64,000 bases of DNA from Coleofasciculaceae cyanobacterium. GTDB taxonomy: Bacteria > Cyanobacteriota > Cyanobacteriia > Cyanobacteriales > Xenococcaceae. A program made the translations under genes and the position numbers. The stretch's first letter is position 1. Each line of letters opens with the position of its first letter. The stretch lies in assembly GCA_036703275.1 (NCBI GenBank), contig DATNPK010000011.1:1-64000 (forward strand), in the 5' to 3' direction. Positions 54,510 through 63,815 of this stretch are shown piece by piece. The notes beneath the pieces are model-generated. The model ran no database searches. It was not told the DNA's origin and saw nothing but the letters and a program-made list of their open reading frames with translations.

Positions 54510-57500
54510 ATGAATCAGAAAAATATTGCAAATATCTATCCCATGACACCCATGCAGCAGGGCATACTTTTTCATACCCTGAATGCACCCCAAACAGGAA
54601 TTTATGTAGTTCAAAGTAGCTATCAATTTAATAACCAGATTAACCTACCTGCTTTTAAACAAGCTTGGCAACAAGTAATTAACCAACATTGTGTTTTACG
54701 AACTTCTTTTCATTGGCAACAACACCATGAACCATTTCAAGTAGTACATAAACAAGTAGAATTACCCTGGCGGGAATGGAGACAAGGAGACTTCGGGATC
54801 GAAAATAATGAACGAGAACAATTAGAAGCTTGGCTAGAAAAGGATCGACAAGAGGGTTTTAATCTTAACCAAGCACCTTTAATGCGCTTGAGTTTGATTC
54901 ATTTAGCTAACAACACTTATCAATTTATTTGGAGTTGTCACCATTTAATTTTAGACGGCTGGTCAACCGCCTTGATCTTAAAACAAGTATTAGATAACTA
55001 TCAAGCATTATCTCAAGGTCAACATTTACTTTTAACGCCAAGTCGCCCTTATGCCGACTATGTTGCTTGGCTACGACAACAAGACTTATCTCAAGCTAAG
55101 ACATACTGGCAAAAAGCACTTCAAGGTTTTACCGCACCTACTTCTATTTTCCGCCTTTTTCCAGGGGAGATTGAGGAAGAATCGAAAGAGGCTTCGCTTA
55201 AGTTATCTTTTGAAACTACAGCAGCATTACAATCTTTAGGCAAAAAGCATAGATTGACTTTCAATACTATTTTGCAAGGTGCTTGGGCTTTGCTTTTGAG
55301 TCGTTACAGTGGTCAAGAAGACATTGTGTTTGGTGCAACTTCCTCTGGTCGACCGCTTAATTTAGTAGGATCTGAATCAATGGTGGGTTTATTTATCAAT
55401 ACCCTACCAGTCCGAGTCAAAGTACCTGCTAACGAATCCCTAATTCCTTGGCTACAAAAACTGCAAAATCAACAAATTGAAGCACATCAATATGAATACA
55501 CTCCTTTGGTGCAGGTACAGGAATGGAGTGATGTACCCAAAAATTTGCCCCTGTTTGAAAGTGTTTTAGTTTTTGAAAACTATCCTGTAGATACTTCAAT
55601 CGCCAAATTTGCTAGTCAAATGCAGATTGAAGAAATTAAGTCGATAGAATCAACTAATTATCCTTTGGCTATTTCAGCAGGATTAAGCGATGAGTTATTT
55701 TTAGAAATTTTATTTGATCGCGCTCGCTTTGATGCTGTTACTGTTAGGAGAATACTGGGACACTTAGAACATTTGTTAGCAGAATTTGTTGCTAAACCCG
55801 AAGCTAACTTAGCAGACTTATCAATCCTCACAAATGCTGAAAAACAGCAAATATTAATCGATCAAAATAATAATCGAGTTAATTACAAAAATAATCTCTG
55901 TATTCATCAATTATTTGAGCAACAGGTAGCCAAAACGCCCGATGCTATAGCCGTAATTTCCCAAAACCAACAATTAACTTATCAAGAATTAGATCGACGC
56001 GCCGAACAGTTAGCTGTTTATTTACAAAGTATCGGAGTCAAATCAGAAGTCATTGTTGGTATTTGTCTAGAACGTTCTCTAGAAGTAGTTGTCGCGATTT
56101 TAGCTATTCTCAAAGCTGGTGGTGCATATCTACCTCTCGATCCAGCTTATCCCCAACAACGCTTAGATTATATCGTCCAAGATGCTCAAATCTCTCTCGT
56201 ATTAACCCAACAACCTCTAAAAGACAAAATACGACAGCAGTCAATTAGAGTTATAGCAATAGATACCCAATGGCAAACAATTATACGATCACAGCAGCAA
56301 AATCTCACTCGCCATGTCAATCCAGACAGTCTCGCTTATGTAATTTATACCTCTGGTTCGACAGGAAACCCTAAAGGAGTGTTAGTGGATCACTATAATG
56401 TAGTTCGCTTATTTACTGCTACTCAAGATTGGTATAATTTTGACCATAATGATGTTTGGACGCTATTCCATTCTTATGCTTTTGATTTCTCAGTTTGGGA
56501 AATTTGGGGTGCTTTAATCTATGGCGGAAAATTGGTAATAGTACCCTATTTAGTAAGCAGATCTCCCGATAGTTTTTATCAGCTTCTCCTAGACGAGAAA
56601 GTTACAGTATTAAACCAAACTCCCTCAGCTTTTTCACAATTAATCCAGATAGACGAACGCTCAAATCTAAATTCTCGGTTAAATTTGCGTTTGATTATTT
56701 TCGGCGGAGAAGCATTAGAGATACACAGCTTGAAACCCTGGTTTGAACGGCATGGCGATCGCCAGCCGCAGCTAGTAAATATGTATGGCATCACTGAAAC
56801 AACCGTACACGTTACTTACCGTCCACTTACCATAGCAGATACTAATCATCAGAGCAGCGTTATTGGTTGTCCGATTCCTGACTTAAAGTTATATCTACTC
56901 GATAGCTATTTACAGCCAGTTCCTATTGGAGTTGTGGGAGAAATGTATGTTGCTGGTGCAGGTGTAGCGCGGGGTTATCTCAATCGCGAACAGTTAACTC
57001 AAGAGAGATTTATCAAAGATCCTTTTAGTAACAACTCAAAATCTAGATTATATAAATCTGGGGATTTGGCGCGTTATTCATCTACCGGAGAACTAGAGTA
57101 TTTGGGGCGTATCGACCATCAGGTAAAAATTAGGGGTTTCCGCATCGAATTAGGTGAAATTGAAGCTTTATTAGCTAGTCACGAAGATATTGGTCAAACA
57201 ATCGCTATCGTAAGGGAAGATCGATCGGGAAATAAACACATTGTTGCCTATGCTATTCCCAAACCTAACAAAGTTATTGATGTTAAAACAATACGTCAGT
57301 ATCTTCAAGCACATTTACCTGACTACATGATTCCTGCTGCTTTTGTAACTTTGGATTCTTTCCCCTTAACCAATAATGGCAAAATCAACAGGGATGCCTT
57401 ACCCACACCAGATTTAATTAATCCTGTAACTAAATTAGATTACGTTGCGCCTCGGACTAATACGGAAAAACAAATGGCAGAAATTTGGCAGGAAGTTTTA

Positions 57501-58937
57501 GTTATATCCCAAGTGGGAATTTACGATAATTTCTTCGATCTGGGCGGACATTCTTTATTAATAGTGCGTTTATTTGCCAGTATCCGTGCTGTTTTTAAAA
57601 TAGATTTACCTTTCCAGTTTTTGTTTGACGCACCTATTTTGATTGATTTTGTCGAGAAACTAGAAAATAAAAAGACGGGGAGACTAGGAGACGGGGAGAC
57701 TGGGAGACTGGGTTTGGAGTTAAATAAGGAGGCTGTTTTAGATTGCACTATTTCTCTTCAAGATCGTCAATTTGAATATCCAGATTCAATTAACAGTATT
57801 TTTCTGACGGGTGCAACGGGTTTTTTAGGGGCATTTTTATTATCCGAACTTTTACAGCAAACTGAAGCCAATATTTATTGTTTAGTACGTGCTAATAATC
57901 TGGAAACAGGCAAAGATAAGATCGAGCAATCTTTAGTCAATTATCTTCTGTGGCAAGATGTTTTTAGTTTCAGAATTATTCCCATTATTGGCGATCTATC
58001 TCAACCGTTTTTAGGACTTTCAGAAGCAAAATTCCAATCTCTAGCAGAATCAATCGATCTCATCTACCACAATGGTGCTTGGGTACATCATACTACTCCC
58101 TATTCAACACTCAAAGCAGCTAATGTCTTGGGTACCAAGGAAATCTTACGATTAGCTAGCATTAATAAAATTAAACCAGTCCATTTTATTTCCACCATTA
58201 GTGTTTTTTCTGGAGTTAATAATTCTGGCGATCGCTTAATTACAGCCACCTCTAAAATCGATGATTTTGGAGTACCAGAAGGCGGCTATGCTCAAAGTAA
58301 ATGGGTTGCTGATAAATTAGTTACTCTTGCTCGCGATCGCGGTTTACCTGTTACTATTTATCGCCCTGGAAGTATATCGGGACATAGTAAAACTGGAGTA
58401 TTTAATCCTAATGATTTCTTGTACAGATTGCTGATTGGTTGTATCCAGTTAGGTTGCATCCCTCAAGGAGATTTGTTAGATAGTTTAGTACCTGTAGATT
58501 ACGTCAGCCAAGCAATTGTTAGTATCTCTGTGCAACCACAATCTCTAAATAAAGCTTTCCATTTAGTTAATGGCGATTGCGCGGAGCGCACTGCCGAAGG
58601 AGATCGCCTCGATTTAAATATCTTAACTAATCTGATTCGTGATTTTGGTTATGAGCTAAAAGAGCTTTCTGAGGAACAATGGCAAATAAAATTAGCTGAA
58701 ATTGCTGAAAATCAGCCAGAACATCCTTTATATCCTTTGATTTCATTGCTGTCTTTTTCAGGCGCTCGCGAAAACTTACTCCCTTTACAATTCAATTGTC
58801 AAAACACTTTGCAAGCCTTAAAAAATACTGCGATTTCTTGTCCGTCGACGGATGAGAAGTTACTACGTACTTATTTATCTTATCTGAGGGAAAATGGTTT
58901 TCTTGATACCTCACGACCACCAGTTATGAGTAATTGA
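54510..58937 (+). CDS. NRPS C-A(Thr)-PCP-thioester reductase
   Basis: The 1475-residue terminal protein has a D-donor type C domain (IANIYPMTPMQQGILFHTLN, CHHLILDGWST). The A domain (about 460-960) has VIYTSGSTGNPKGVLVDHYN; pocket D-F-W-N-I-G-M-V-H is the standard Thr code. The PCP Ser is in DLGGHSLLIVR (about 1013). The chain is released by an NADPH-dependent reductase domain (about 1090-1465): IFLTGATGFLGAFLLSELL for the cofactor, YHNGAWVHHTTPYSTLKAAN, and YAQSKWVADKLV with catalytic Tyr and Lys. There is no thioesterase, so the peptide leaves as an aldehyde (or alcohol after a second reduction). A GGGAGACT minisatellite encodes the linker before the reductase. Confidence 0.93.
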   Translation: MNQKNIANIYPMTPMQQGILFHTLNAPQTGIYVVQSSYQFNNQINLPAFKQAWQQVINQHCVLRTSFHWQQHHEPFQVVHKQVELPWREWRQGDFGIENNEREQLEAWLEKDRQEGFNLNQAPLMRLSLIHLANNTYQFIWSCHHLILDGWSTALILKQVLDNYQALSQGQHLLLTPSRPYADYVAWLRQQDLSQAKTYWQKALQGFTAPTSIFRLFPGEIEEESKEASLKLSFETTAALQSLGKKHRLTFNTILQGAWALLLSRYSGQEDIVFGATSSGRPLNLVGSESMVGLFINTLPVRVKVPANESLIPWLQKLQNQQIEAHQYEYTPLVQVQEWSDVPKNLPLFESVLVFENYPVDTSIAKFASQMQIEEIKSIESTNYPLAISAGLSDELFLEILFDRARFDAVTVRRILGHLEHLLAEFVAKPEANLADLSILTNAEKQQILIDQNNNRVNYKNNLCIHQLFEQQVAKTPDAIAVISQNQQLTYQELDRRAEQLAVYLQSIGVKSEVIVGICLERSLEVVVAILAILKAGGAYLPLDPAYPQQRLDYIVQDAQISLVLTQQPLKDKIRQQSIRVIAIDTQWQTIIRSQQQNLTRHVNPDSLAYVIYTSGSTGNPKGVLVDHYNVVRLFTATQDWYNFDHNDVWTLFHSYAFDFSVWEIWGALIYGGKLVIVPYLVSRSPDSFYQLLLDEKVTVLNQTPSAFSQLIQIDERSNLNSRLNLRLIIFGGEALEIHSLKPWFERHGDRQPQLVNMYGITETTVHVTYRPLTIADTNHQSSVIGCPIPDLKLYLLDSYLQPVPIGVVGEMYVAGAGVARGYLNREQLTQERFIKDPFSNNSKSRLYKSGDLARYSSTGELEYLGRIDHQVKIRGFRIELGEIEALLASHEDIGQTIAIVREDRSGNKHIVAYAIPKPNKVIDVKTIRQYLQAHLPDYMIPAAFVTLDSFPLTNNGKINRDALPTPDLINPVTKLDYVAPRTNTEKQMAEIWQEVLVISQVGIYDNFFDLGGHSLLIVRLFASIRAVFKIDLPFQFLFDAPILIDFVEKLENKKTGRLGDGETGRLGLELNKEAVLDCTISLQDRQFEYPDSINSIFLTGATGFLGAFLLSELLQQTEANIYCLVRANNLETGKDKIEQSLVNYLLWQDVFSFRIIPIIGDLSQPFLGLSEAKFQSLAESIDLIYHNGAWVHHTTPYSTLKAANVLGTKEILRLASINKIKPVHFISTISVFSGVNNSGDRLITATSKIDDFGVPEGGYAQSKWVADKLVTLARDRGLPVTIYRPGSISGHSKTGVFNPNDFLYRLLIGCIQLGCIPQGDLLDSLVPVDYVSQAIVSISVQPQSLNKAFHLVNGDCAERTAEGDRLDLNILTNLIRDFGYELKELSEEQWQIKLAEIAENQPEHPLYPLISLLSFSGARENLLPLQFNCQNTLQALKNTAISCPSTDEKLLRTYLSYLRENGFLDTSRPPVMSN
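57674..57712 (+). repeat. GGGAGACT minisatellite in PCP-reductase linker
   Basis: Four tandem variants of (A)CGGGGAGACT / GGGAGACTGG encode KKTGRLGDGETGRLGLE. The same tandem is a frequent intergenic repeat in cyanobacteria. Here it stays in frame in a linker that needs no fixed sequence. Confidence 0.7.
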
Positions 58938-58940
58938 AAA

Positions 58941-58984
58941 GAATCTCGCGCAGAGGCGCAGAGGCACAGACGAGAAGAGGCGAA
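58941..58984. repeat. GCAGAGGC tandem repeat
   Basis: GCGCAGAGGCGCAGAGGCAC, followed by AGACGAGAAGAGGCG, is a short direct repeat of GCAGAGGC between the reductase-ending NRPS and the aminotransferase gene. Filler repeat. Confidence 0.5.
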
Positions 58985-59058
58985 AGTTATAAACAAACAT
59001 ACCTAATTCATCATCACCAAAGTGTAATTATTCAACAAACAGGACTTGAGATTAAACT

Positions 59059-60501
59059 ATGCTGAAAAAAAATAGTTCTTCGGTAACACAAACTGCATCG
59101 GGAAAAGAAATTTACCAACAACTACCAACTAATATTGAGGAGGTTTATTTAGAAAAATTCATCGCTGAATATTGCGATCGCACTAAAACTTCAAAACAAC
59201 TAGCCCAAGCTTTTCGCCCGACCTTAGCCGATCCCAGGGTTGCAGCAGGGTTTAGTTTACCCCTTAAAGAAATGTGCTATCCCATTGTGGCTAAAAAGTC
59301 TTTTGGTTCAAAAATTTGGGATGTAGATGGCAATGAATATATAGATTTAATTATGGGGTTTGGGATTAATCTTTTAGGACATAATCCGTCTTTTATTAAG
59401 CAAGCTCTGATCGAACAATTAGATCGGGGTATCGAAATCGGCGTACAAACTCAACTAGCGGGAGAAGTTGCCCAGTTAATTTCCGAATTAACTGGTATGG
59501 AGAGAGTTACCTTTAGTAATACTGGCACAGAAGCAGTAATGACAGCGATTCGTATTGCTAGGGCTGCTACTAAGCGTAACAAAATAGCGATCTTTTCTGG
59601 TTCTTATCACGGACATTCTGATGCTACTTTAGTCGATATTAAACAAATTAACGGCAATTTACAAACAGTCGCTAAAGCCGATGGTATTCCTGATGGTGTT
59701 GTGGGAGATACTCTAGTTTTAGATTATGGAAATTATGATTCCCTGGAAATAATTAAAAATCATCATCCAGAATTAGCTGCTATTTTGGTCGAACCCGTAC
59801 AAAGTTGTCGTCCTGACTTGCAACCCCGCGAATTTCTCCAACAATTGCGTAAATTAACCGCAGAATTAGGAATTGTGCTGATTTTTGACGAAATGGTCAC
59901 GGGTTTTCGCGTTCATCAAGGAGGTGCGCAAGCTTGGTTTGACGTACAAGCAGACATTGCTACCTATGGCAAAATTGTTGGTGGTGGCTTACCGATTGGC
60001 GTAATTGCGGGGAAAGCTGCCTATATGGATAAAATTGATGGGGGAATGTGGCATTATGGCGATGATTCTTCTCCAAGAGTACAAACTACTTTTTTTGCTG
60101 GTACTTATTGCAAACATCCTCTATCTTTAGCTGCTGCTAAGGCAATTTTAGAGTATCTTAAAGCCCAAGGAAATACATTACAAATACAGTTAGGCGATCG
60201 CACTACGCAATTTGCTAGAGAATTAAATAATTGTTTTGCTAGTTTCCAATTACCGATTAAGATAGCTAATTTTGGTTCTTGTTTTGACGCAGTTTTAGAT
60301 ACCAATTCTGCCCCATCATCTAGCTCTGATTCAGTTAGTCGGGGCATCGATTTATTGTCCTATCATTTACTCTATAAAGGCGTACTAATTCGGGCTGGTA
60401 GTGGTTGTTTATCTACTGCCCATACAGATGTAGAACTTAATTATGTAATTGAGTCAATTGAAGATAGTTTAAAACAATTACGACAAGCAAATTTACTTTA
60501 A
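59059..60501 (+). CDS. Class III PLP aminotransferase (GSA-aminomutase-like)
   Basis: The 480-residue enzyme has the fold of glutamate-1-semialdehyde aminomutase and related class III transaminases. VTFSNTGTEAVMTAIRIARA binds PLP phosphate, SGSYHGHSDATLV is a family block, VLIFDEMVTGFRVHQG contains the Asp that pairs with the pyridine N, and YGKIVGGGLPIGVIAG carries the Schiff-base Lys (about residue 304). A standard GSA aminomutase is about 430 residues; this one has 45-50 extra N-terminal residues. Placed directly behind a reductase-terminated NRPS, it could convert the released aldehyde to an amine, as MxcL does in myxochelin B formation. Supplying an amino-acid precursor is the alternative. 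Confidence 0.85.
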   Translation: MLKKNSSSVTQTASGKEIYQQLPTNIEEVYLEKFIAEYCDRTKTSKQLAQAFRPTLADPRVAAGFSLPLKEMCYPIVAKKSFGSKIWDVDGNEYIDLIMGFGINLLGHNPSFIKQALIEQLDRGIEIGVQTQLAGEVAQLISELTGMERVTFSNTGTEAVMTAIRIARAATKRNKIAIFSGSYHGHSDATLVDIKQINGNLQTVAKADGIPDGVVGDTLVLDYGNYDSLEIIKNHHPELAAILVEPVQSCRPDLQPREFLQQLRKLTAELGIVLIFDEMVTGFRVHQGGAQAWFDVQADIATYGKIVGGGLPIGVIAGKAAYMDKIDGGMWHYGDDSSPRVQTTFFAGTYCKHPLSLAAAKAILEYLKAQGNTLQIQLGDRTTQFARELNNCFASFQLPIKIANFGSCFDAVLDTNSAPSSSSDSVSRGIDLLSYHLLYKGVLIRAGSGCLSTAHTDVELNYVIESIEDSLKQLRQANLL

Positions 60502-60580
60502 AATCCCTTGAACTGTGTTTACCAAACCTTCAACCTATTTAAGCTCAGCTCCAAATCAAAAGCAATAAATTAGAAACTAT

Positions 60581-60608
60581 ATCTGCGTTTATCTGTGTTC
60601 ATCTGCGG
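60581..60608. repeat. Intergenic ATCTGCG-type repeat, copy 2
   Basis: ATCTGCGTTTATCTGTGTTC then ATCTGCGG is the inverted partner of the copy at 49653-49676. It lies in the spacer between the aminotransferase and dioxygenase genes. Confidence 0.6.
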
Positions 60609-60652
60609 ATAAATAATACTCAATTCAATTTGGAAAAAACCAGATAATCAAA

Positions 60653-61456
60653 ATGAAAATCAAACCAATCGAACGAATTAATCGACCAACAAATAAAGAA
60701 TTCAATCGCTATATAATTCAAAACCAACCAGTTATTATCACTGGAGTTGCTAATCAATGGCAAGCTTGTGCTAATTGGACTATAAAAAGTTTCAAACATA
60801 TGTTTGGCGATCTCACAGTACCTTTAAGAGCCAGTGACAATGAAATTGATGTATTTTTTGGCGAAGACAATCAACCAAGATTTCTACGTTTTTCTGAATA
60901 TATCGACCTGATTTTAAATTGCGATCGCTTAAATAAAAGACCACCATATTTTGGTAATATTCTCCTTAACGATCCTGAAATTAAAATGATTGTCGAACCA
61001 ATTATTAAAGATTTTGATTTTCCTCAATATTTTACTGATAGTACCAGGAACGATCTACAGCTTTGGATTGGCGCAGCTAATCAAAAGTCAACAATTCATA
61101 ATGACAATTATCAAAACTTAAATGCTCAAATTTATGGTAAAAAAACATTTTTATTATTCTCCCCCGAACAACACCGATTTCTTTATCCTGTCAAAATTGA
61201 TCGCGAATTATGGTCTAGCCCTATCGATCCTCAAAATCCAGATTTAGTAAAGTATCCCTTATTTGCTCAAGCATCTTGTATAGAAGCTATTTTAGAACCA
61301 GGAGAAATTCTATTTATTCCTGTTTTTTGGTGGCATCAAGCCAGAGCAATTACTACTGCAATTAATCTCAATATGTGGGCATTTACTAAAAAAATAAGTC
61401 AATACTGGAATGAAGATAATCCAATGTTTAGAAACTGTTTAAATTTAGTTAAATGA
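60653..61456 (+). CDS. JmjC/cupin_8 Fe(II)/2-oxoglutarate dioxygenase
   Basis: The 267-residue protein has the cupin_8 layout of FIH-like hydroxylases. The N-terminal QNQPVIITGVANQWQACANW is the typical opening. The facial triad is His149 and Asp151 in STIHNDNYQN and His228 in PVFWWHQARA. GKKTFLLFSPEQHRFLYP and EPGEILFIPVFWWHQA form the double-stranded helix core; Lys in YGKK may bind 2-oxoglutarate. Such enzymes hydroxylate side chains in proteins or peptides. It is a second possible source of a hydroxy-acid or hydroxylated basic residue in the product. The start ATG is close behind a filler repeat. Its stop overlaps the next gene's start by 4 bases (ATGA), so it is translated with the transport gene. 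Confidence 0.82.
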   Translation: MKIKPIERINRPTNKEFNRYIIQNQPVIITGVANQWQACANWTIKSFKHMFGDLTVPLRASDNEIDVFFGEDNQPRFLRFSEYIDLILNCDRLNKRPPYFGNILLNDPEIKMIVEPIIKDFDFPQYFTDSTRNDLQLWIGAANQKSTIHNDNYQNLNAQIYGKKTFLLFSPEQHRFLYPVKIDRELWSSPIDPQNPDLVKYPLFAQASCIEAILEPGEILFIPVFWWHQARAITTAINLNMWAFTKKISQYWNEDNPMFRNCLNLVK

Positions 61457-62430
61457 AATTATCTATTCAGCGCATTTTAAAATTACTGACAATGATGCTG
61501 GTTAGCACATTAATCATGATAGCCTGTAGTAATAATTCACCAGAGACAACCACCTCTAAATTAGCATCATTATCAACAGCAGAATATCGAATAGTCAAAG
61601 ATGCGATCGCGCAAATAAAAGTTCCTCTTAATCCTCAAAGAATAGTAACTTTACATGGGAAAGCCTTAGAAAGTATTTTAGCTTTAAATGTCAAACCAGT
61701 CGGGACGACTTTAAATGGCGATCGCGATCGACAACCAGATTTTTTAAGTAAACAATTAGCTAATGTTGAAATTTTGGGTTCTTTTGGCGAACCTAACTTA
61801 GAAAAAGTTTTACTACTAAAACCCGATTTAATTTTAGATTGGGATACGGAAAATATTTACTCCCAGCTATCTCAAATTGCTCCGATTATTGTTACTGAAG
61901 ATAATCCTAGTAATAGCTGGCAGCCCAATTTAAAAGTTTATGCTGAGGCGTTAGGTAAACCAGAAGCAGCAGAAAAAATTATTGCTAATTATTACGCCAG
62001 ACTCAAACAATTTAAAGCAGAAATCAATAAAAAAGGTAAGCCACTAACAGTTTCGGTGATTCGTATTTATCCTCAAGGAATTGCTTTTTATCAACCAGAT
62101 TCTTTTTCTGGTTCAATTTTAACCGATGCGGGTTTATCTCGTCCTCCATTACAAAGACAAGGAGGAGGACAACAGCTAATTAGTCAAGAATTAATTAGTG
62201 AAGCAGATGCCGATGTAATTTTTTACTGGGCTTATGGCGATGATTATTACAGTAAAGCAGAACGAATAGAGAATAGTTTAGAACAATTTAAATCCGATCC
62301 TTTATGGTTACAATTAAATGCAGTTAAACAAGGAAAAGTTTATCAGGTCCCAGACTATTGGATTGGTTATGGCCCTTTAGCTGCTAATGCCGTAATTGAC
62401 GATTTATTTAAATATTTACTCAATAACTAA
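61453..62430 (+). CDS. Iron-siderophore ABC transporter substrate-binding lipoprotein (FecB-like)
   Basis: The 325-residue protein has a lipoprotein signal ending LIMIAC, with lipidated Cys25. The body is a TroA/FecB-type two-lobed binding domain: NPQRIVTLHGKALESILALN, KPVGTTLNGD, LGSFGEPNLEKVLLLKPDLI, QLSQIAPIIVT, SGSILTDAGLSRPP and GKVYQVPDYWIGYGPLAAN. In iron systems this protein delivers ferric siderophore to an inner-membrane ABC importer. No permease, ATPase or TonB receptor is in the window. Overlap with the dioxygenase gene and co-direction with the whole cluster mark it as part of the pathway and give the strongest sign that the product binds iron. Confidence 0.9.
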   Translation: MKLSIQRILKLLTMMLVSTLIMIACSNNSPETTTSKLASLSTAEYRIVKDAIAQIKVPLNPQRIVTLHGKALESILALNVKPVGTTLNGDRDRQPDFLSKQLANVEILGSFGEPNLEKVLLLKPDLILDWDTENIYSQLSQIAPIIVTEDNPSNSWQPNLKVYAEALGKPEAAEKIIANYYARLKQFKAEINKKGKPLTVSVIRIYPQGIAFYQPDSFSGSILTDAGLSRPPLQRQGGGQQLISQELISEADADVIFYWAYGDDYYSKAERIENSLEQFKSDPLWLQLNAVKQGKVYQVPDYWIGYGPLAANAVIDDLFKYLLNN

Positions 62431-62433
62431 ATT

Positions 62434-63762
62434 TTGAACCCACTAAATAATTTACCTGCAAATCTTCGTCCGTTTATTATTCTTTGGATTGGTCAACTAA
62501 TTTCTATTTTAGGTTCAGAAATAACTGATTTTGCCATTACAATTTGGGCTTGGGAAATTACAGGCAAAGCCACTCCATTGTCTTTAATTTTGTTATTTGC
62601 CAAAATACCGAGTATTATTGCTGCTATTTTTGCTGGTGCAATTGTAGATCGTTATAATCGTAAGTTTTTAATGTTTTTTGGCGATACTGCTTCTTGTATT
62701 TCTACCATTTTTTTACTCGTACTTTTATTAACTAATCGTTTAGAAATTTGGCATTTATATGTTACGGCTGCTATCAACGGGTTATTTGGTTACTTTCAAG
62801 ATTTAGCTTATTCATCTTCCCTATCTTTACTAGTACCGAAACAACACTATACAAGAGCAACAGTGTTAAATGATTATGTCAGTGGATTTGGGGCAAATAT
62901 TCTTGCTCCAGCCTTAGCAGGAGGACTATATTATGTAATCGGGCTGCAAGGCATTATGGCGATCGATTTAATTACTTTTTTCGTCGCAATTTATTCATTA
63001 TCTTTAGTTAAAATACCACAACCAGTTACTAACACTAATTCACCTGAAAATAATAATTTATGGCAAAATTTGACCTTTGGGTTTCGCTACATCATCAAAC
63101 GCAAAAGTCTGCTAATAATGGTAATTTTTCTAATTATTTTCTATTTCATCGATCGCGTTATGTCTGGAATCGAATCGCCAATGATTTTAGCCCGTAGTGG
63201 CAACAATACAGCTATTTTTGCCAGCGTTCATACTGCCACGGCCATTGGAGGTGCGATCGGCGGTATCTTATTAAGTATCTGGGGCGGTTTTCAGCGTCGT
63301 ATTCACGGTTTCTTACTTGGGACAATCTTGACCTTTACCAGTGCGATCGCCTTTGGCTTGAGTAATCTACCTCCTCTGTGGCTAATTACTACCTTCTTTG
63401 CTGCTTTATTTTGGCCCATTATCGGTAGTTCAGAACTTTCGATTTGGCTAGCAAAAGTACCCCCCCAAATCCAAGGCAGAGTATTTGCAGCCCGCTTTTT
63501 AATGACCCAAATTTCTGTCCCGATTGCTTTAGCAATGACAGGATTTTTAGCCGATCGTGTTTTTGAACCAGCGATGATGCCTGGAGGTAGTTTAGCACCT
63601 ATATTAGGTAGTTTATTTGGCACTGGTTTAGGTTCGGGAATGGCAGTGCAATACACTTTATTTGCCATGTTTGGCGTAATTCTAGGTTTAGGCGGATACA
63701 CCTTGACTCAACTGCGAGATATTGAGACGATACTACCTGATGCAGATTTAGAGACTGGGTAA
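62434..63762 (+). CDS. MFS exporter, EntS-like
   Basis: The 442-residue protein has 12 predicted membrane segments. The motif-A loop reads [17 protein letters not shown] between helices 2 and 3. [20 protein letters not shown] at the N-terminus and the overall pattern match the MFS_3 group that includes EntS, the enterobactin exporter. Translation seems to start at TTG 62434, three bases after the previous stop; no ATG is near. It is well placed to export the finished siderophore or its acylated precursor across the inner membrane. Related cyanobacterial MFS proteins export schizokinen-type siderophores. Substrate is inferred from context. Confidence 0.85.
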   Translation: MNPLNNLPANLRPFIILWIGQLISILGSEITDFAITIWAWEITGKATPLSLILLFAKIPSIIAAIFAGAIVDRYNRKFLMFFGDTASCISTIFLLVLLLTNRLEIWHLYVTAAINGLFGYFQDLAYSSSLSLLVPKQHYTRATVLNDYVSGFGANILAPALAGGLYYVIGLQGIMAIDLITFFVAIYSLSLVKIPQPVTNTNSPENNNLWQNLTFGFRYIIKRKSLLIMVIFLIIFYFIDRVMSGIESPMILARSGNNTAIFASVHTATAIGGAIGGILLSIWGGFQRRIHGFLLGTILTFTSAIAFGLSNLPPLWLITTFFAALFWPIIGSSELSIWLAKVPPQIQGRVFAARFLMTQISVPIALAMTGFLADRVFEPAMMPGGSLAPILGSLFGTGLGSGMAVQYTLFAMFGVILGLGGYTLTQLRDIETILPDADLETG

Positions 63763-63815
63763 CAAAATAAAGACAAATTTTATGAGTAAATTTTTTAAAT
63801 CTTTCTAAATGTTAA

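Noticed and set aside
23083-58937. Minus-strand and alternative-frame ORFs inside the megasynthase genes
   Set aside because: They are short shadows of strongly conserved NRPS/PKS reading frames with no domain content of their own.
54510-58937. A terminal thioesterase or macrocyclisation domain
   Set aside because: The C-terminal 375 residues have the Rossmann TGATGFLG and YxxxK motifs of a reductase. No GxSxG thioesterase motif follows, so a macrolactone or macrolactam is not supported.
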